Below, piece after piece: positions 14,219 to 21,968 of a stretch of 25,246 bases of DNA; the stretch's first letter is position 1, and the number at the start of each line of letters is the position of its first letter. The notes under the pieces are model-generated. The model saw only the letters and a program-made list of their open reading frames with translations, was not told where the DNA came from and searched no databases. The position numbers were made by a program, and so were the translations under genes. Where the stretch lies: NCBI GenBank assembly GCA_036275695.1, contig DASUDI010000006.1, forward strand, positions 1-25,246, read 5' to 3'. This DNA is from Damh-18 sp036275695 (GTDB taxonomy: Bacteria; Patescibacteriota; Minisyncoccia; Phycocordibacterales; UBA918).

Positions 14219-14587
14219 TTATGATTCATCTTTAATATGTAATGACGTTTTAGATTGCCCGCGATTTCGTTTACTTGGGGTGCTTTCACTACGTGGGGTG
14301 CTGTTACTATCAGCACTATATTTTGAATCAGTATTATTGTTTGATCCCGACCCAAACATAATGAAGCGCAACAAACCCACTACACCCCCCTCTGAAAAGC
14401 GTGTATGTACGTCTCTTACATTTGCATGCATTATTTCTGTACTTTCCTCAATACGCATTACGATACGACGTGCTGATTTAAGTAACTTTATACAATGTAT
14501 AAGCACAACACACCCAAGCGCGGTAAATACAATCACCGCAATGCTTGTAATAAAAAAGAACACATTTGCGTGCAATACCTCATTCAT
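14219..14587 (-). CDS. Small single-helix membrane protein, DUF948-like layout, 122 aa
   Basis: An N-terminal hydrophobic helix (about 9-33, FFFITSIAVIVFTALGCVVL) is followed by a helical segment (KLLKSARRIVMRIEESTEIM, HANVRDVHTRF) and a Gly-rich turn with another short hydrophobic patch (GGVVGLLRFIMFGSGS). A polar, Ser/Asn/Thr/Lys-rich tail (about 83-122) follows that looks disordered. The layout, helix then coil, resembles DUF948-type proteins often encoded beside YtxH-type proteins, as here; I am not certain of the family. The start is fixed by an extended -10 (TGA-TATACT) 7 nt before the ATG. It heads the two-gene operon with the H1-tailed protein. Confidence 0.7.
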   Translation of the reverse strand: MNEVLHANVFFFITSIAVIVFTALGCVVLIHCIKLLKSARRIVMRIEESTEIMHANVRDVHTRFSEGGVVGLLRFIMFGSGSNNNTDSKYSADSNSTPRSESTPSKRNRGQSKTSLHIKDES

Positions 14588-14594
14588 CAGATAT

Positions 14595-14600
14595 AGTATA
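14595..14600 (-). promoter_or_regulatory. Extended -10 (TGA-TATACT) of the small membrane-protein pair
   Basis: On the minus strand TATACT (14600 to 14595), preceded by TGA, ends 7 nt before the ATG at 14587. It sits in the 30-nt gap after dusB. Confidence 0.6.
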
Positions 14601-14617
14601 TCAAATAATACTTAGCA

Positions 14618-15649
14618 TTACTGACGTTGTCTTAAAAACCTGTTCACAACTTCTTCAATAGCATCGACTGATTCTTGCTCCATGAGTTCCACGCGCAATT
14701 CTTTTGCACCATCAAACCCATGCACGTATGCTTTATAGTGTTTTTTCATTATGGCGAAGTTTTTAAAGGGGAGAAGTTCAGTAAAAAGACGGGTGTGCTC
14801 TACCATGACACGGAGTCGATCTTCGAGTGGGACCCTGTTTAAATCATGCACAGGATGAAAGAGCCACGGATTACCAAAAATTGCTCGCCCAAGCATTACG
14901 CCATCAGCACCAGATTCTTGCGCTTTTAGGTGCGCATCTGCGATTGAGGTTACGTCTCCATTACCAAAAATAAGCGTTTGATTTTTTGTGGGATGTTGCG
15001 CGCGCCACGCATCGCCCTGCATACCATTGCGAATTGATACCGCGCGCGCAACCCGACTCCACTGTGCTGGCACTTTGGACATTTCTTTTCGCGTGCGCGC
15101 GTGTACGGTGATTACCGCGGGCTCAACTTCAAGTAACGCGGGGAGCCATTCATCAAGCGTGTCGTGATTATATCCCACCCTCGTCTTCACTGAGACCGGT
15201 ATATTTCCTGCACCACGTTTTGCGGCTCGCACAATTTCTTGCGCATTCTTAGGGTTTTTTATCATTGCCGAGCCACACCCCTGCCGTTCAATACTTCTGT
15301 CAGGACAGCCCATATTTATATCAACACCGTCGAAACCAAGCTCGCGCGCAAGCAGTGATGCCTGTTCCATGTGTTCGGGATGTGATGAAAAAAGTTGAGC
15401 CACAATTGGTCGTTCTTCCTCTGAATATATAAGATCAGCCATCAGTTTTTCCTTCCCTTCTTTTGTAGCTCGCATTAGGCCATCAGCAGACACAAACTCA
15501 GTCCACATAACATCAGGTCCGCCCATTGTCCCATCTTTTCTTGTGTGTGCCGAATACTTCGCAATCATACGTCGAAAAGACGCATCCGTGACATCCGCCA
15601 TGGGTGCGAGCACGAGTATTGGCTTTGGTAGATTGTGCCAAAATGACAT
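14618..15649 (-). CDS. dus: tRNA-dihydrouridine synthase, DusB-like, 343 aa
   Basis: An FMN-dependent enzyme that reduces uridines in the tRNA D-loop. It is a TIM barrel opening with LPKPILVLAPMADVTDASFR (7-26), the family's Ala-Pro-Met-x-x-x-Thr-Asp signature. FDGVDINMGCPDRSIERQGC (106-125) holds the catalytic Cys115. Lys155-Thr-Arg157 in SVKTRVGYN and His183-Ala-Arg185 line the flavin and substrate site. IFGNGDV (227-233) and GADGVMLGRAIFGNPWLF (248-265) bind FMN phosphate. A helical C-terminal RNA-binding domain follows. ATG at 15649 is chosen because family members begin just before this FW-x-x-L-x-KP stretch; an in-frame ATG at 15667 would add 6 residues. The subclass (A, B or C) is not certain. 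It is the third gene behind serS and ftsQ. Confidence 0.92.
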   Translation of the reverse strand: MSFWHNLPKPILVLAPMADVTDASFRRMIAKYSAHTRKDGTMGGPDVMWTEFVSADGLMRATKEGKEKLMADLIYSEEERPIVAQLFSSHPEHMEQASLLARELGFDGVDINMGCPDRSIERQGCGSAMIKNPKNAQEIVRAAKRGAGNIPVSVKTRVGYNHDTLDEWLPALLEVEPAVITVHARTRKEMSKVPAQWSRVARAVSIRNGMQGDAWRAQHPTKNQTLIFGNGDVTSIADAHLKAQESGADGVMLGRAIFGNPWLFHPVHDLNRVPLEDRLRVMVEHTRLFTELLPFKNFAIMKKHYKAYVHGFDGAKELRVELMEQESVDAIEEVVNRFLRQRQ

Positions 15650-15673
15650 GGCACTGTAATACCACATAAAATA

Positions 15674-16720
15674 CTATTCTGAAAGCGTGGCACTTGTTGT
15701 TGCTTCAGAAGCACTCTGCGTAGATGTTGATACTCCATTATCCTCATCACCATACTCACGGATATCACCTGTCGAAGTGGGTGACTTCAGTGTGCCTGCT
15801 GCATTCACAACACTCGCTGATTGCGTGGATATATGTGGTATATCTTCCCCATCGGGATGAGGTTCTGCTTGTGCCACTGTAGACGTTGCGATCACTTCGT
15901 TTACGAATAATTTTTTATCGAAACGTGCGTCAATATATTTAAAATTTCCTGGCTTAATGTGCGTATAGGTATCTGATGTCAAGACTGATCTAATATTTGC
16001 AAACGTTTCATCAACATCTCTTTTTGAGGCAATATAGAATGAGCCACCACCCGCAATAGTACACAAAACATCACCATTTTGTTGTATATCCATAGAGATA
16101 ATTTGAAATCCAAGTTCACGAGAAACTCGCTCGGCAAATGTTGTTAATTGTGCAAGCACATCTTTTGACAACACTACCTTTTGCCCCACTACATTTGCCT
16201 CATCAGTATAAAAACGCATAAACGCGCCGCCATGTAACTGAGGTGCCTCACTAAACGTGTACCCGTCACTCGTTATATAAAAACACGGTTTTGCGGTGTT
16301 ATCACGAACGCACCACAATGCATAGGGCACGTGCTCATCAAATTGGATGTGTAATTTTTTACGCCCCTCGCGTTCCACTACTATATTGTATACACGAGTA
16401 TCTCGCTCAATATACTTCACGATATCATTCTGAGGATAAAAATAGGCAAAGTGCCTTGGAATGATACCTACATACGAACCGTGAAGTATTTCCTGGACAT
16501 CAGTTCTAATTCGTTCATGAGAAATGGTTTGTCCACCTGAAACCTCGATGGTATCAAGGGTAAAATAACGCGCACTCGTAAACGCATGCACTCCATACCC
16601 AATCGCACCACACAGAATAACCACACCGAAGCCTTTGAGTAGTTGCTTCCAAAAGAATGCGTTCGCCGTGGTAAGTTTGTGACCACCAGAACGGGCTGTT
16701 TTTTTTCTTCGCGATATCAC
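15674..16720 (-). CDS. ftsQ: FtsQ-like POTRA-domain division protein, 348 aa
   Basis: A bitopic division protein. It has a basic cytoplasmic start (MISRRKKTARSGGHK), a transmembrane helix (about 30-50), and then a POTRA domain opening FTLDTIEVSGGQTISHERIR (53-72). This is the FtsQ/DivIB pattern, whose extracellular domain organises the FtsB/FtsL partners. A following FtsQ beta domain runs to about 275. The last 70 residues are a low-complexity Ser/Thr/Ala/Glu tail in which STQSAS occurs twice; it is unlikely to be folded. It starts with GTG, 4 nt after the serS stop, and ends 24 nt before the preferred dusB start. No mur or ftsA/ftsZ genes flank it, which is unusual for a classic division cluster. 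POTRA-type assignment is sure; FtsQ is the best guess within it. Confidence 0.75.
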   Translation of the reverse strand: MISRRKKTARSGGHKLTTANAFFWKQLLKGFGVVILCGAIGYGVHAFTSARYFTLDTIEVSGGQTISHERIRTDVQEILHGSYVGIIPRHFAYFYPQNDIVKYIERDTRVYNIVVEREGRKKLHIQFDEHVPYALWCVRDNTAKPCFYITSDGYTFSEAPQLHGGAFMRFYTDEANVVGQKVVLSKDVLAQLTTFAERVSRELGFQIISMDIQQNGDVLCTIAGGGSFYIASKRDVDETFANIRSVLTSDTYTHIKPGNFKYIDARFDKKLFVNEVIATSTVAQAEPHPDGEDIPHISTQSASVVNAAGTLKSPTSTGDIREYGDEDNGVSTSTQSASEATTSATLSE

Positions 16721-16724
16721 GAAT

Positions 16725-17987
16725 TTATTCTAACACGCGTTTTCCCATGTATGGCACAAGAACAGGCGGAACAGCGACAGATCCATCAAACTGTTGGAAG
16801 TTTTCGATGAGTGACACGAGAATACGGGGAGTGGGGATTGCGGTGCAGTTGAGTGAGTGTGCGTAGCGCATCACACCCTCAGTATCTCGATAGCGAATGT
16901 TAAAGCGGCGGGTCTGAAAATCATGGAAATATGATGCGGAACTAATTTCTCGATACCGCTGTTCAAGTGGTACCCACAACTCAATGTCGTACTTTTTTAC
17001 CTGACCCTGCCCCAAGTCGCCTCCACAATTTACAACGGTTCGATATGGTATACCGAGCGACTCAATAAACGCCTCGGTATTTTGATTGAGCCACTCATGC
17101 CACTTCACCGACTCAGCGTGACTTGCCTCACAGATAATAACTTGTTCGAGCTTAAAAAATTCATGCACACGTATGAGTCCCTTTGTGTCTTTACCGTGAC
17201 TACCTGCCTCCCTACGAAAACAAGGTGAGAACGCAAGCCACTTAATAGGAAGCGTGGTTCTATCAATAACTTCATCCGCGTAGTAACCCATCGTAGAGAC
17301 TTCCGCTGTCCCCACTAGATAATCCTCATCTTGTGTCTTATATACGTCTTCCGCGTCATTCGGAAGATGTCCCGTACCGTAGAGATTACTTTTGCGTACA
17401 ATTGCTGGCACGAGCAAGGGATCAAACCCACGATCTAAAAAGAATTTCTGAGCATAGTTCCAAATTGCCCATGAGAGGCGCGCGCCATCTTTTTGAAGAT
17501 AATACCCACGAAATCCATGCACCTTTGTGCCCCGATCAAAATCCACCATACCAAGTTTTGTCATAATGTGAACATGATCCTTGGGTTCGAACGAAAATTG
17601 CGGTTTTTCTCCCCATGTTTTTAATTCGACATTTTCACTATCATCAACACCTTCGGGAACCGACATATCGGGGATATTTGGTATTTGCAACATGAGTGCC
17701 TGCCATCTCTGCATCACCTCTTTCAAAAGCAACTCATCTTTTTGCAATGCTTCCTTTACCTTTTGCATTGCTTCAATGGTGCGCGCGCGAGCTTCCTCAT
17801 CTATATTACTAACCATTGTTTTTGACACCGTGTTTTGTTCGGCTTTTTTTGATTCAATTGAAGATAGTAATTTTCTTCGCTCATCATCAAGGGTAATAAG
17901 TGCATCTACATCTACGGTAATACGCTTTTTTTGCGCGCCGAGTTTTATGAGCTCAACGTTTTCGCGAATAAATTTTATATCTAACAT
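16725..17987 (-). CDS. serS: Seryl-tRNA synthetase, 420 aa
   Basis: Charges tRNA-Ser (and tRNA-Sec where present) with serine in the cytoplasm. It has the N-terminal long coiled-coil arm (about 25-100) that grips the tRNA-Ser variable arm, opening MLDIKFIRENVELIK. In the catalytic core, TAEV at 227-230 contacts serine. Motif 2 is CFRREAGSHGKDTKGLIRVH (256-275) followed by EFFKLEQ. Motif 3 is TPRILVSLIENFQQFDG (386-402). Length is typical. The ATG at 17987 is preceded by TATAAT 20 nt upstream, so it has a slightly longer leader than the other genes here, but no Shine-Dalgarno is visible. It begins the operon serS, ftsQ, dusB; the spacing to ftsQ is 4 nt. Confidence 0.98.
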   Translation of the reverse strand: MLDIKFIRENVELIKLGAQKKRITVDVDALITLDDERRKLLSSIESKKAEQNTVSKTMVSNIDEEARARTIEAMQKVKEALQKDELLLKEVMQRWQALMLQIPNIPDMSVPEGVDDSENVELKTWGEKPQFSFEPKDHVHIMTKLGMVDFDRGTKVHGFRGYYLQKDGARLSWAIWNYAQKFFLDRGFDPLLVPAIVRKSNLYGTGHLPNDAEDVYKTQDEDYLVGTAEVSTMGYYADEVIDRTTLPIKWLAFSPCFRREAGSHGKDTKGLIRVHEFFKLEQVIICEASHAESVKWHEWLNQNTEAFIESLGIPYRTVVNCGGDLGQGQVKKYDIELWVPLEQRYREISSASYFHDFQTRRFNIRYRDTEGVMRYAHSLNCTAIPTPRILVSLIENFQQFDGSVAVPPVLVPYMGKRVLE

Positions 17988-18007
17988 ATTGAATATATTT
18001 ATATCCT

Positions 18008-18013
18008 ATTATA
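18008..18013 (-). promoter_or_regulatory. -10 box (TATAAT) of serS
   Basis: On the minus strand a perfect TATAAT (18013 to 18008), 20 nt before the serS ATG, just downstream of the terminator of the previous gene. The predicted leader is about 13 nt, and no T-box element fits in it. Confidence 0.55.
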
Positions 18014-18032
18014 CAGATATTTAATATTTATC

Positions 18033-18079
18033 AAAAAAACACCCACACATATGAATTCATACTCATATGTGTGGGTGTT
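18033..18079 (-). terminator. Strong rho-independent terminator, perfect 17-bp stem
   Basis: AACACCCACACATATGA (18038-18054) and TCATATGTGTGGGTGTT (18063-18079) are exact reverse complements around an 8-nt loop. On the minus strand it ends in seven Ts (18039-18033). It lies 13 nt after the stop of the gene at 18093 and isolates that gene from serS. Confidence 0.9.
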
Positions 18080-18092
18080 ACGGCGAAATGTA

Positions 18093-18518
18093 TCAGATGA
18101 CGTGTTTTGATATCATGACACATCGGTCATTGATATCGTGAAAAATTTTTTTCTCGAATGACACACAGTATGGAACAAGAGTTCCGCCAATCAATTTATA
18201 TATTTTAAGTGGCGCGTTAAATGTGACAACTGCGGGCCGAATGGGAAGGAAATAGTTGTTTTTTGCATCAAATATGCCTTTGTCACAGTTGCAGATAACA
18301 CGAGAAACTGCATCAATTAAACGCACCGAGCAGATATCAAAACCCGCATCAGTGCACAAAGACGCCACGTCCCTAAATGAACATTCTGACTCAAATGGAA
18401 CACTGAACACCGACACCTGAACACACAGCAATTCAGAATTATCGAGATCAGTGGCATACTCGTGCGTAAAATCTCCATGGTGAATCAGAAAACTTTGCGC
18501 AACCGCCAGTCCTGACAT
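18093..18518 (-). CDS. Hypothetical Cys-containing protein with strong Shine-Dalgarno, 141 aa
   Basis: I do not recognise this protein. No signal peptide or transmembrane helix is evident, so it is probably cytoplasmic. It is mixed alpha/beta in look, with Cys residues spread through it (for example ELLCVQ, ESECSF, SLCTDAG, DICSV, VICNCD, VPYCV, DRCV), unusual for the window. A central CNCDKGIFD segment and a PIRPAVVTFNAPLKIYKLIG strand-rich part follow. The start at ATG 18518 is chosen because AAGGAGG lies 7 nt upstream; a GTG two codons earlier lies inside that spacer. It is a single-gene unit with its own terminator and a divergent promoter region shared with dprA. The strong Shine-Dalgarno is unlike all neighbours, which may mark high expression or foreign origin. 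Confidence 0.75.
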   Translation of the reverse strand: MSGLAVAQSFLIHHGDFTHEYATDLDNSELLCVQVSVFSVPFESECSFRDVASLCTDAGFDICSVRLIDAVSRVICNCDKGIFDAKNNYFLPIRPAVVTFNAPLKIYKLIGGTLVPYCVSFEKKIFHDINDRCVMISKHVI

Positions 18519-18525
18519 AATCACC

Positions 18526-18532
18526 CCTCCTT
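18526..18532 (-). promoter_or_regulatory. Shine-Dalgarno AAGGAGG of the 141-aa protein gene
   Basis: On the minus strand AAGGAGG (18532 to 18526), 7 nt before the ATG at 18518, is a near-perfect match to the anti-Shine-Dalgarno. It is the only strong one I find in the window. Confidence 0.85.
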
Positions 18533-18594
18533 AAATTTAATGTAACAGGAACAAGTGAAGCCACAGCATCTACGGAGTAAATAACAGTCCGTAT

Positions 18595-18622
18595 TTGTGT
18601 GTTAAAATTCTTACGGTACAAT
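18595..18622 (+). promoter_or_regulatory. Promoter (TTGTGT-16-TACAAT) of dprA
   Basis: A -35 TTGTGT (18595-18600) and a -10 TACAAT (18617-18622) are 16 nt apart; the ATG follows 10 nt later. TAAAAT (18622-18627), 5 nt before the ATG, overlaps it as an alternative -10. Either gives a leader of a few nt at most. Confidence 0.5.
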
Positions 18623-18632
18623 AAAATACATT

Positions 18633-19502
18633 ATGGATTTTGTCAAAGAATTCTCCGTACAGAAATTACTAACTACACACGTAAATGACCGTTTACTTCA
18701 CATCCCTAGCCCACCTGAGTATGTGTATGTGCGAGGGAGGGTGCCACCGCGGGACACGAAGTGTCTCGCGGTGGTCGGATCACGCAAATACACCAACTAT
18801 GCAAAACAGGTAACCGAACACCTCATTGGTGGACTCCATGGCTACCCTATATGCATTATTTCTGGTCTTGCAATCGGTGTGGATACCCTTGCACATACAA
18901 CCGCACTCGAAAACCACCTCACCAGCGTCGCGGTCCCTGGCTCTGGTCTTAACGATGACGTACTCTACCCTACCCGCAACAAATCACTTGCCCACGCCAT
19001 ACTCAATGCAGGAGGAGCACTCATCAGCGAGTTTGAGCCCACGTTCACGGCAACACCATGGTCATTCCCACAGCGCAATCGTCTCATGGCGGGCATGTCT
19101 GACGCAGTACTCCTCATAGAGGCGGGAGAGAAATCAGGGACACTTATCACGGCACGCCTCGCTGCCGATTACAATCGTGAGGTTCTTGTGGTTCCGGGTA
19201 ATATCTTTTCAGAAAATAGCAAAGGTGTACACCAATTTCTTAAACTCGGAGCGACTCCCGTCACATCACCTGATGACATCATAAGCATTCTTGGACTCAC
19301 CCCCACTGACACAACACCTCTATTTGAGCATTCATATACTGAAGAAGAATTCGCAGTTATCAGCTTACTCACCACACCCACAGATAGTAATTCACTCATT
19401 CAACAACTGCCATATCCTCCCCACGAGTCACTCACCCTACTCATGAAAATGTCACTGCGTGGCACTATCCGCGAAGATAATGGTTTATTCTATAAAATAT
19501 AG
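18633..19502 (+). CDS. dprA: DNA-processing protein DprA, 289 aa
   Basis: Binds incoming single-stranded DNA during natural transformation and loads RecA. The Rossmann-like core is clear: VVGSRKYTNYAK (47-58), ISGLAIGVDTLAH (76-88), PGSGLNDDVLYPTRNKSLAH (102-121), the signature FPQRNRLMAGMSDAVLLIEA (145-164), then SGTLITARLAADYNREVLVV (168-187) and PGN. A short winged-helix domain ends the protein (about 236-289, EEEFAVISLL...). The N-terminal SAM-like region is very short. Length is lower than the usual 360 or so but not rare in CPR. The ATG follows closely on a -10. No com genes are in the window; topA follows after 67 nt, the common dprA-topA order. Confidence 0.96.
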   Translation: MDFVKEFSVQKLLTTHVNDRLLHIPSPPEYVYVRGRVPPRDTKCLAVVGSRKYTNYAKQVTEHLIGGLHGYPICIISGLAIGVDTLAHTTALENHLTSVAVPGSGLNDDVLYPTRNKSLAHAILNAGGALISEFEPTFTATPWSFPQRNRLMAGMSDAVLLIEAGEKSGTLITARLAADYNREVLVVPGNIFSENSKGVHQFLKLGATPVTSPDDIISILGLTPTDTTPLFEHSYTEEEFAVISLLTTPTDSNSLIQQLPYPPHESLTLLMKMSLRGTIREDNGLFYKI

Positions 19503-19532
19503 GTCAATGTACCCAGTTTGACACCTTGTCAT

Positions 19533-19561
19533 TTGACACACGCGTTATTCCCTAGTATCTA
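19533..19561 (+). promoter_or_regulatory. Promoter (TTGACA-17-TATCTA) deciding the topA start
   Basis: A perfect -35 TTGACA (19533-19538) and a -10 TATCTA (19556-19561) with exactly 17 nt between them. The -10 includes the A of an ATG at 19561. The ATG at 19570 lies 8 nt beyond, where transcription would begin. This favours 19570 as the real start. Confidence 0.55.
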
Positions 19562-19569
19562 TGGTAACA

Positions 19570-21930
19570 ATGTCAGCACACACACTGGTAATTGTAGAGT
19601 CTCCTTCCAAGGCAAAAACCATCGAAAAGTACCTTGGTGGTGAATTTGTAGTACGTGCCTCAGTCGGTCATGTGCGTGACCTCCCCAAAAGTAATACTGA
19701 CGCCGTGGACATACCTGGTGGTTTTATCCCTCGCTATATTATTTCATCCGGTAAGGAGAAAGTCATTGCTGAACTCAGAAAAGAAGCAAAAAGAGCAAAA
19801 GAGGTGCTCATCGCAACCGACCCCGACCGAGAAGGAGAAGCAATTGCGTGGCACGTGGCAGAGCTCATTAGAGACGTGAACAAAAATCTTAAACGTATTG
19901 TGTTCCATGAAATTACGGAACCAGCGGTAAAGGAGGCACTCAAACATCCCCGCGATATTGACCTCTGTCTCAAAGAAGCGCAGGAAGCACGGCGCGTACT
20001 TGACCGCCTCGTGGGCTACGACCTTTCAGGACTCATCTGGAAAAAAGTGCGCTACGGACTCTCCGCAGGACGGGTGCAATCGCCCGCCCTTCGCATCATC
20101 ATGGAACGTGAACGAGAAATTCGTGCCTTTATACCAGAAACATATTTCACCATTACCGCACATACACTCACCGCGGAAAAAAGTCCACTTCCCCTTACCT
20201 GCACCACTGAACCCACCACCCGTGAAGAAGCTGACAGAATTGTCCGAATCGGCAATGCACATGCTTGGCACATACTCGGTACGCACATGAGTGAGCAGAA
20301 GCGGTCGCCGCGCCCACCTTTTACCACCTCCACACTCCAACAAGTCGCCTCGACACGACTTGGGTTTTCGCCCTCTCGCACCATGGGCGCGGCGCAAAAA
20401 CTCTACGAAGCGGGACATATTACCTACATGCGCACCGACTCAACACACATGAGTGATATTGCTCAAAAACAAATTCTCGCACTCATCCATAAGGATTATG
20501 GCGCACATTTTGTGCAACCACGCACCTACAAAACCAAAAGTAAATCAGCACAGGAAGCGCACGAGGCCATTCGTCCAACACATTTTGCAAAAAAATCAGT
20601 TGGAGCGACTGAGGATCAGAAAAAACTATACACGCTCATTTGGGAGCGAGCCGTGGCGTCACAAATGGCCGACGCTCAAGTAGAACGCACAAAAATTACC
20701 GCCAATGTGGAGAGCACAGAGTCAATTCCCGACTTCACCGCTAATGGTTCGCGTATACTTTTCCTAGGATGGCTCACCGTGGACACGCGTGCACGAGGCG
20801 AGGATGTCGAAATCCCTAAACTTTCCCCACACGACCCACTCACTCTTGACAGCATCGCGCACGAAGAGAGGACAACGCAACCACCCAACCGATTTACTGA
20901 GGCCGGCCTCATCAAGGAACTCGAAAAAAGAGGTATTGGGCGACCTTCAACCTACGCCTCCATAATGAAGACTATTATCGACAGAGGCTACGTTACCAAG
21001 GAAGGGCGAGCACTCGTTCCCACTGACGTTGGTGATCTCGTATCATCATTTCTTGAAGATCACTTCGCCGAATACATCAGCGATCAATTCACCAGTACCA
21101 TGGAAGACGAACTTGATGAGATTGCGTGTGGCACACGTACGTACACGAGCACTCTCGCTGATTTCTATACACCCTTCCAAAAGGCAGTGCACAACAAAGA
21201 ACATATCGAAAAGATAACAAACCTCGGTAGTGGTCCAAAGGAATTTCCCTGTCCCACCTGCGGGAGTGACATGGTCATCAAACTTGGCCGTAATGGAAAA
21301 TTCCTTTCCTGTGCTCGCTTCCCCGACTGTGATGGTGCCCGCATGATAGACGGTTCACATATCACAGAAGACAAACCCATCGGCACACATCCAGAAACTG
21401 GCGAACCAATCTATCTTCTCACGGGACGTTTTGGACCATATGTACAGATAGGAAAAACTCCTGAGAAAATCAAGGGTAAAAAAATGCCAGCTCTGAAACG
21501 AGCAAGCGTTCCCAAAGGAAAATCTCCTTCTGAGGTCACTCTTGATGACGCGCTTCACTATCTCATGCTTCCACGCACACTCGGTACCCATCCAGAGACC
21601 AACGAACCCATCGTGGCAAATACAGGTAAATTTGGACCATACATAGGACACGCGGGCGATTTCCGTTCTCTCAAAGGATCTGACGACCCATACACCATCA
21701 CCCGTGAACGCGCGCTTGAAATACTCAGTGAGCCCAAAAAAACTCGAAAAGGAGAGAAGTTAGTCAGAGAAATTGGTATGCATCCTCGCACTAAAAAAAT
21801 GATTAAAGTTTTTGAGTCAAAATCAGGACGGTACTTTAAGCGTGGCTTTACGCGTGTTTGGATACCCGACAACACTGATATTGCTACCCTCACCATAGAA
21901 GAAGCAGTGGCACTTCTCTCAGTAAAATAG
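19570..21930 (+). CDS. topA: DNA topoisomerase I, 786 aa
   Basis: A type IA topoisomerase that relaxes negative supercoils. The Toprim domain has LVIVESPSKAKTIEKYLG (6-23) and ATDPDREGEAIAWH (82-95) with the acidic Mg2+ triad. The catalytic Tyr286 lies in HITYMRTDSTHMS. SAGRVQSPALR (165-175) is family-typical, and RFTEAGLIKELEKRGIGRPS (441-460) continues the core. The C-terminal part has one Cys4 zinc ribbon (Cys561, 564, 581, 587). It is followed by three repeats that open GTHPETGEPI, GTHPETNEPI and GMHPRTKKMI; two of these continue with GRFGPYVQ or GKFGPYIG, matching the topoisomerase C-terminal repeat. Start at 19570 is preferred over 19561 because of the promoter position. The dprA gene lies just upstream, but topA seems to have its own promoter. 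Confidence 0.97.
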   Translation: MSAHTLVIVESPSKAKTIEKYLGGEFVVRASVGHVRDLPKSNTDAVDIPGGFIPRYIISSGKEKVIAELRKEAKRAKEVLIATDPDREGEAIAWHVAELIRDVNKNLKRIVFHEITEPAVKEALKHPRDIDLCLKEAQEARRVLDRLVGYDLSGLIWKKVRYGLSAGRVQSPALRIIMEREREIRAFIPETYFTITAHTLTAEKSPLPLTCTTEPTTREEADRIVRIGNAHAWHILGTHMSEQKRSPRPPFTTSTLQQVASTRLGFSPSRTMGAAQKLYEAGHITYMRTDSTHMSDIAQKQILALIHKDYGAHFVQPRTYKTKSKSAQEAHEAIRPTHFAKKSVGATEDQKKLYTLIWERAVASQMADAQVERTKITANVESTESIPDFTANGSRILFLGWLTVDTRARGEDVEIPKLSPHDPLTLDSIAHEERTTQPPNRFTEAGLIKELEKRGIGRPSTYASIMKTIIDRGYVTKEGRALVPTDVGDLVSSFLEDHFAEYISDQFTSTMEDELDEIACGTRTYTSTLADFYTPFQKAVHNKEHIEKITNLGSGPKEFPCPTCGSDMVIKLGRNGKFLSCARFPDCDGARMIDGSHITEDKPIGTHPETGEPIYLLTGRFGPYVQIGKTPEKIKGKKMPALKRASVPKGKSPSEVTLDDALHYLMLPRTLGTHPETNEPIVANTGKFGPYIGHAGDFRSLKGSDDPYTITRERALEILSEPKKTRKGEKLVREIGMHPRTKKMIKVFESKSGRYFKRGFTRVWIPDNTDIATLTIEEAVALLSVK

Positions 21931-21934
21931 CGTT

Positions 21935-21962
21935 TTGTATTCTACCTGATACCGTGTAAAAT
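21935..21962 (+). promoter_or_regulatory. Promoter (TTGTAT-16-TAAAAT) of the RSH gene
   Basis: TTGTAT (21935-21940) and TAAAAT (21957-21962) are 16 nt apart, inside the 38-nt gap between topA and the next gene. The ATG at 21969 follows 6 nt later, so the mRNA is expected to start on or near it. Confidence 0.5.
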
Positions 21963-21968
21963 GGTGCT

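Noticed and set aside
17985..18032. T-box riboswitch ahead of serS
   Set aside because: The -10 leaves a leader of about 13 nt, far too short for a T-box, and the upstream hairpin belongs to the previous transcript.
18038..18079. Transposon end or attachment site in the 17-bp inverted repeat before serS
   Set aside because: The loop is only 8 nt and a seven-T tract follows on the minus strand directly after a stop codon, which is fully explained by a terminator.
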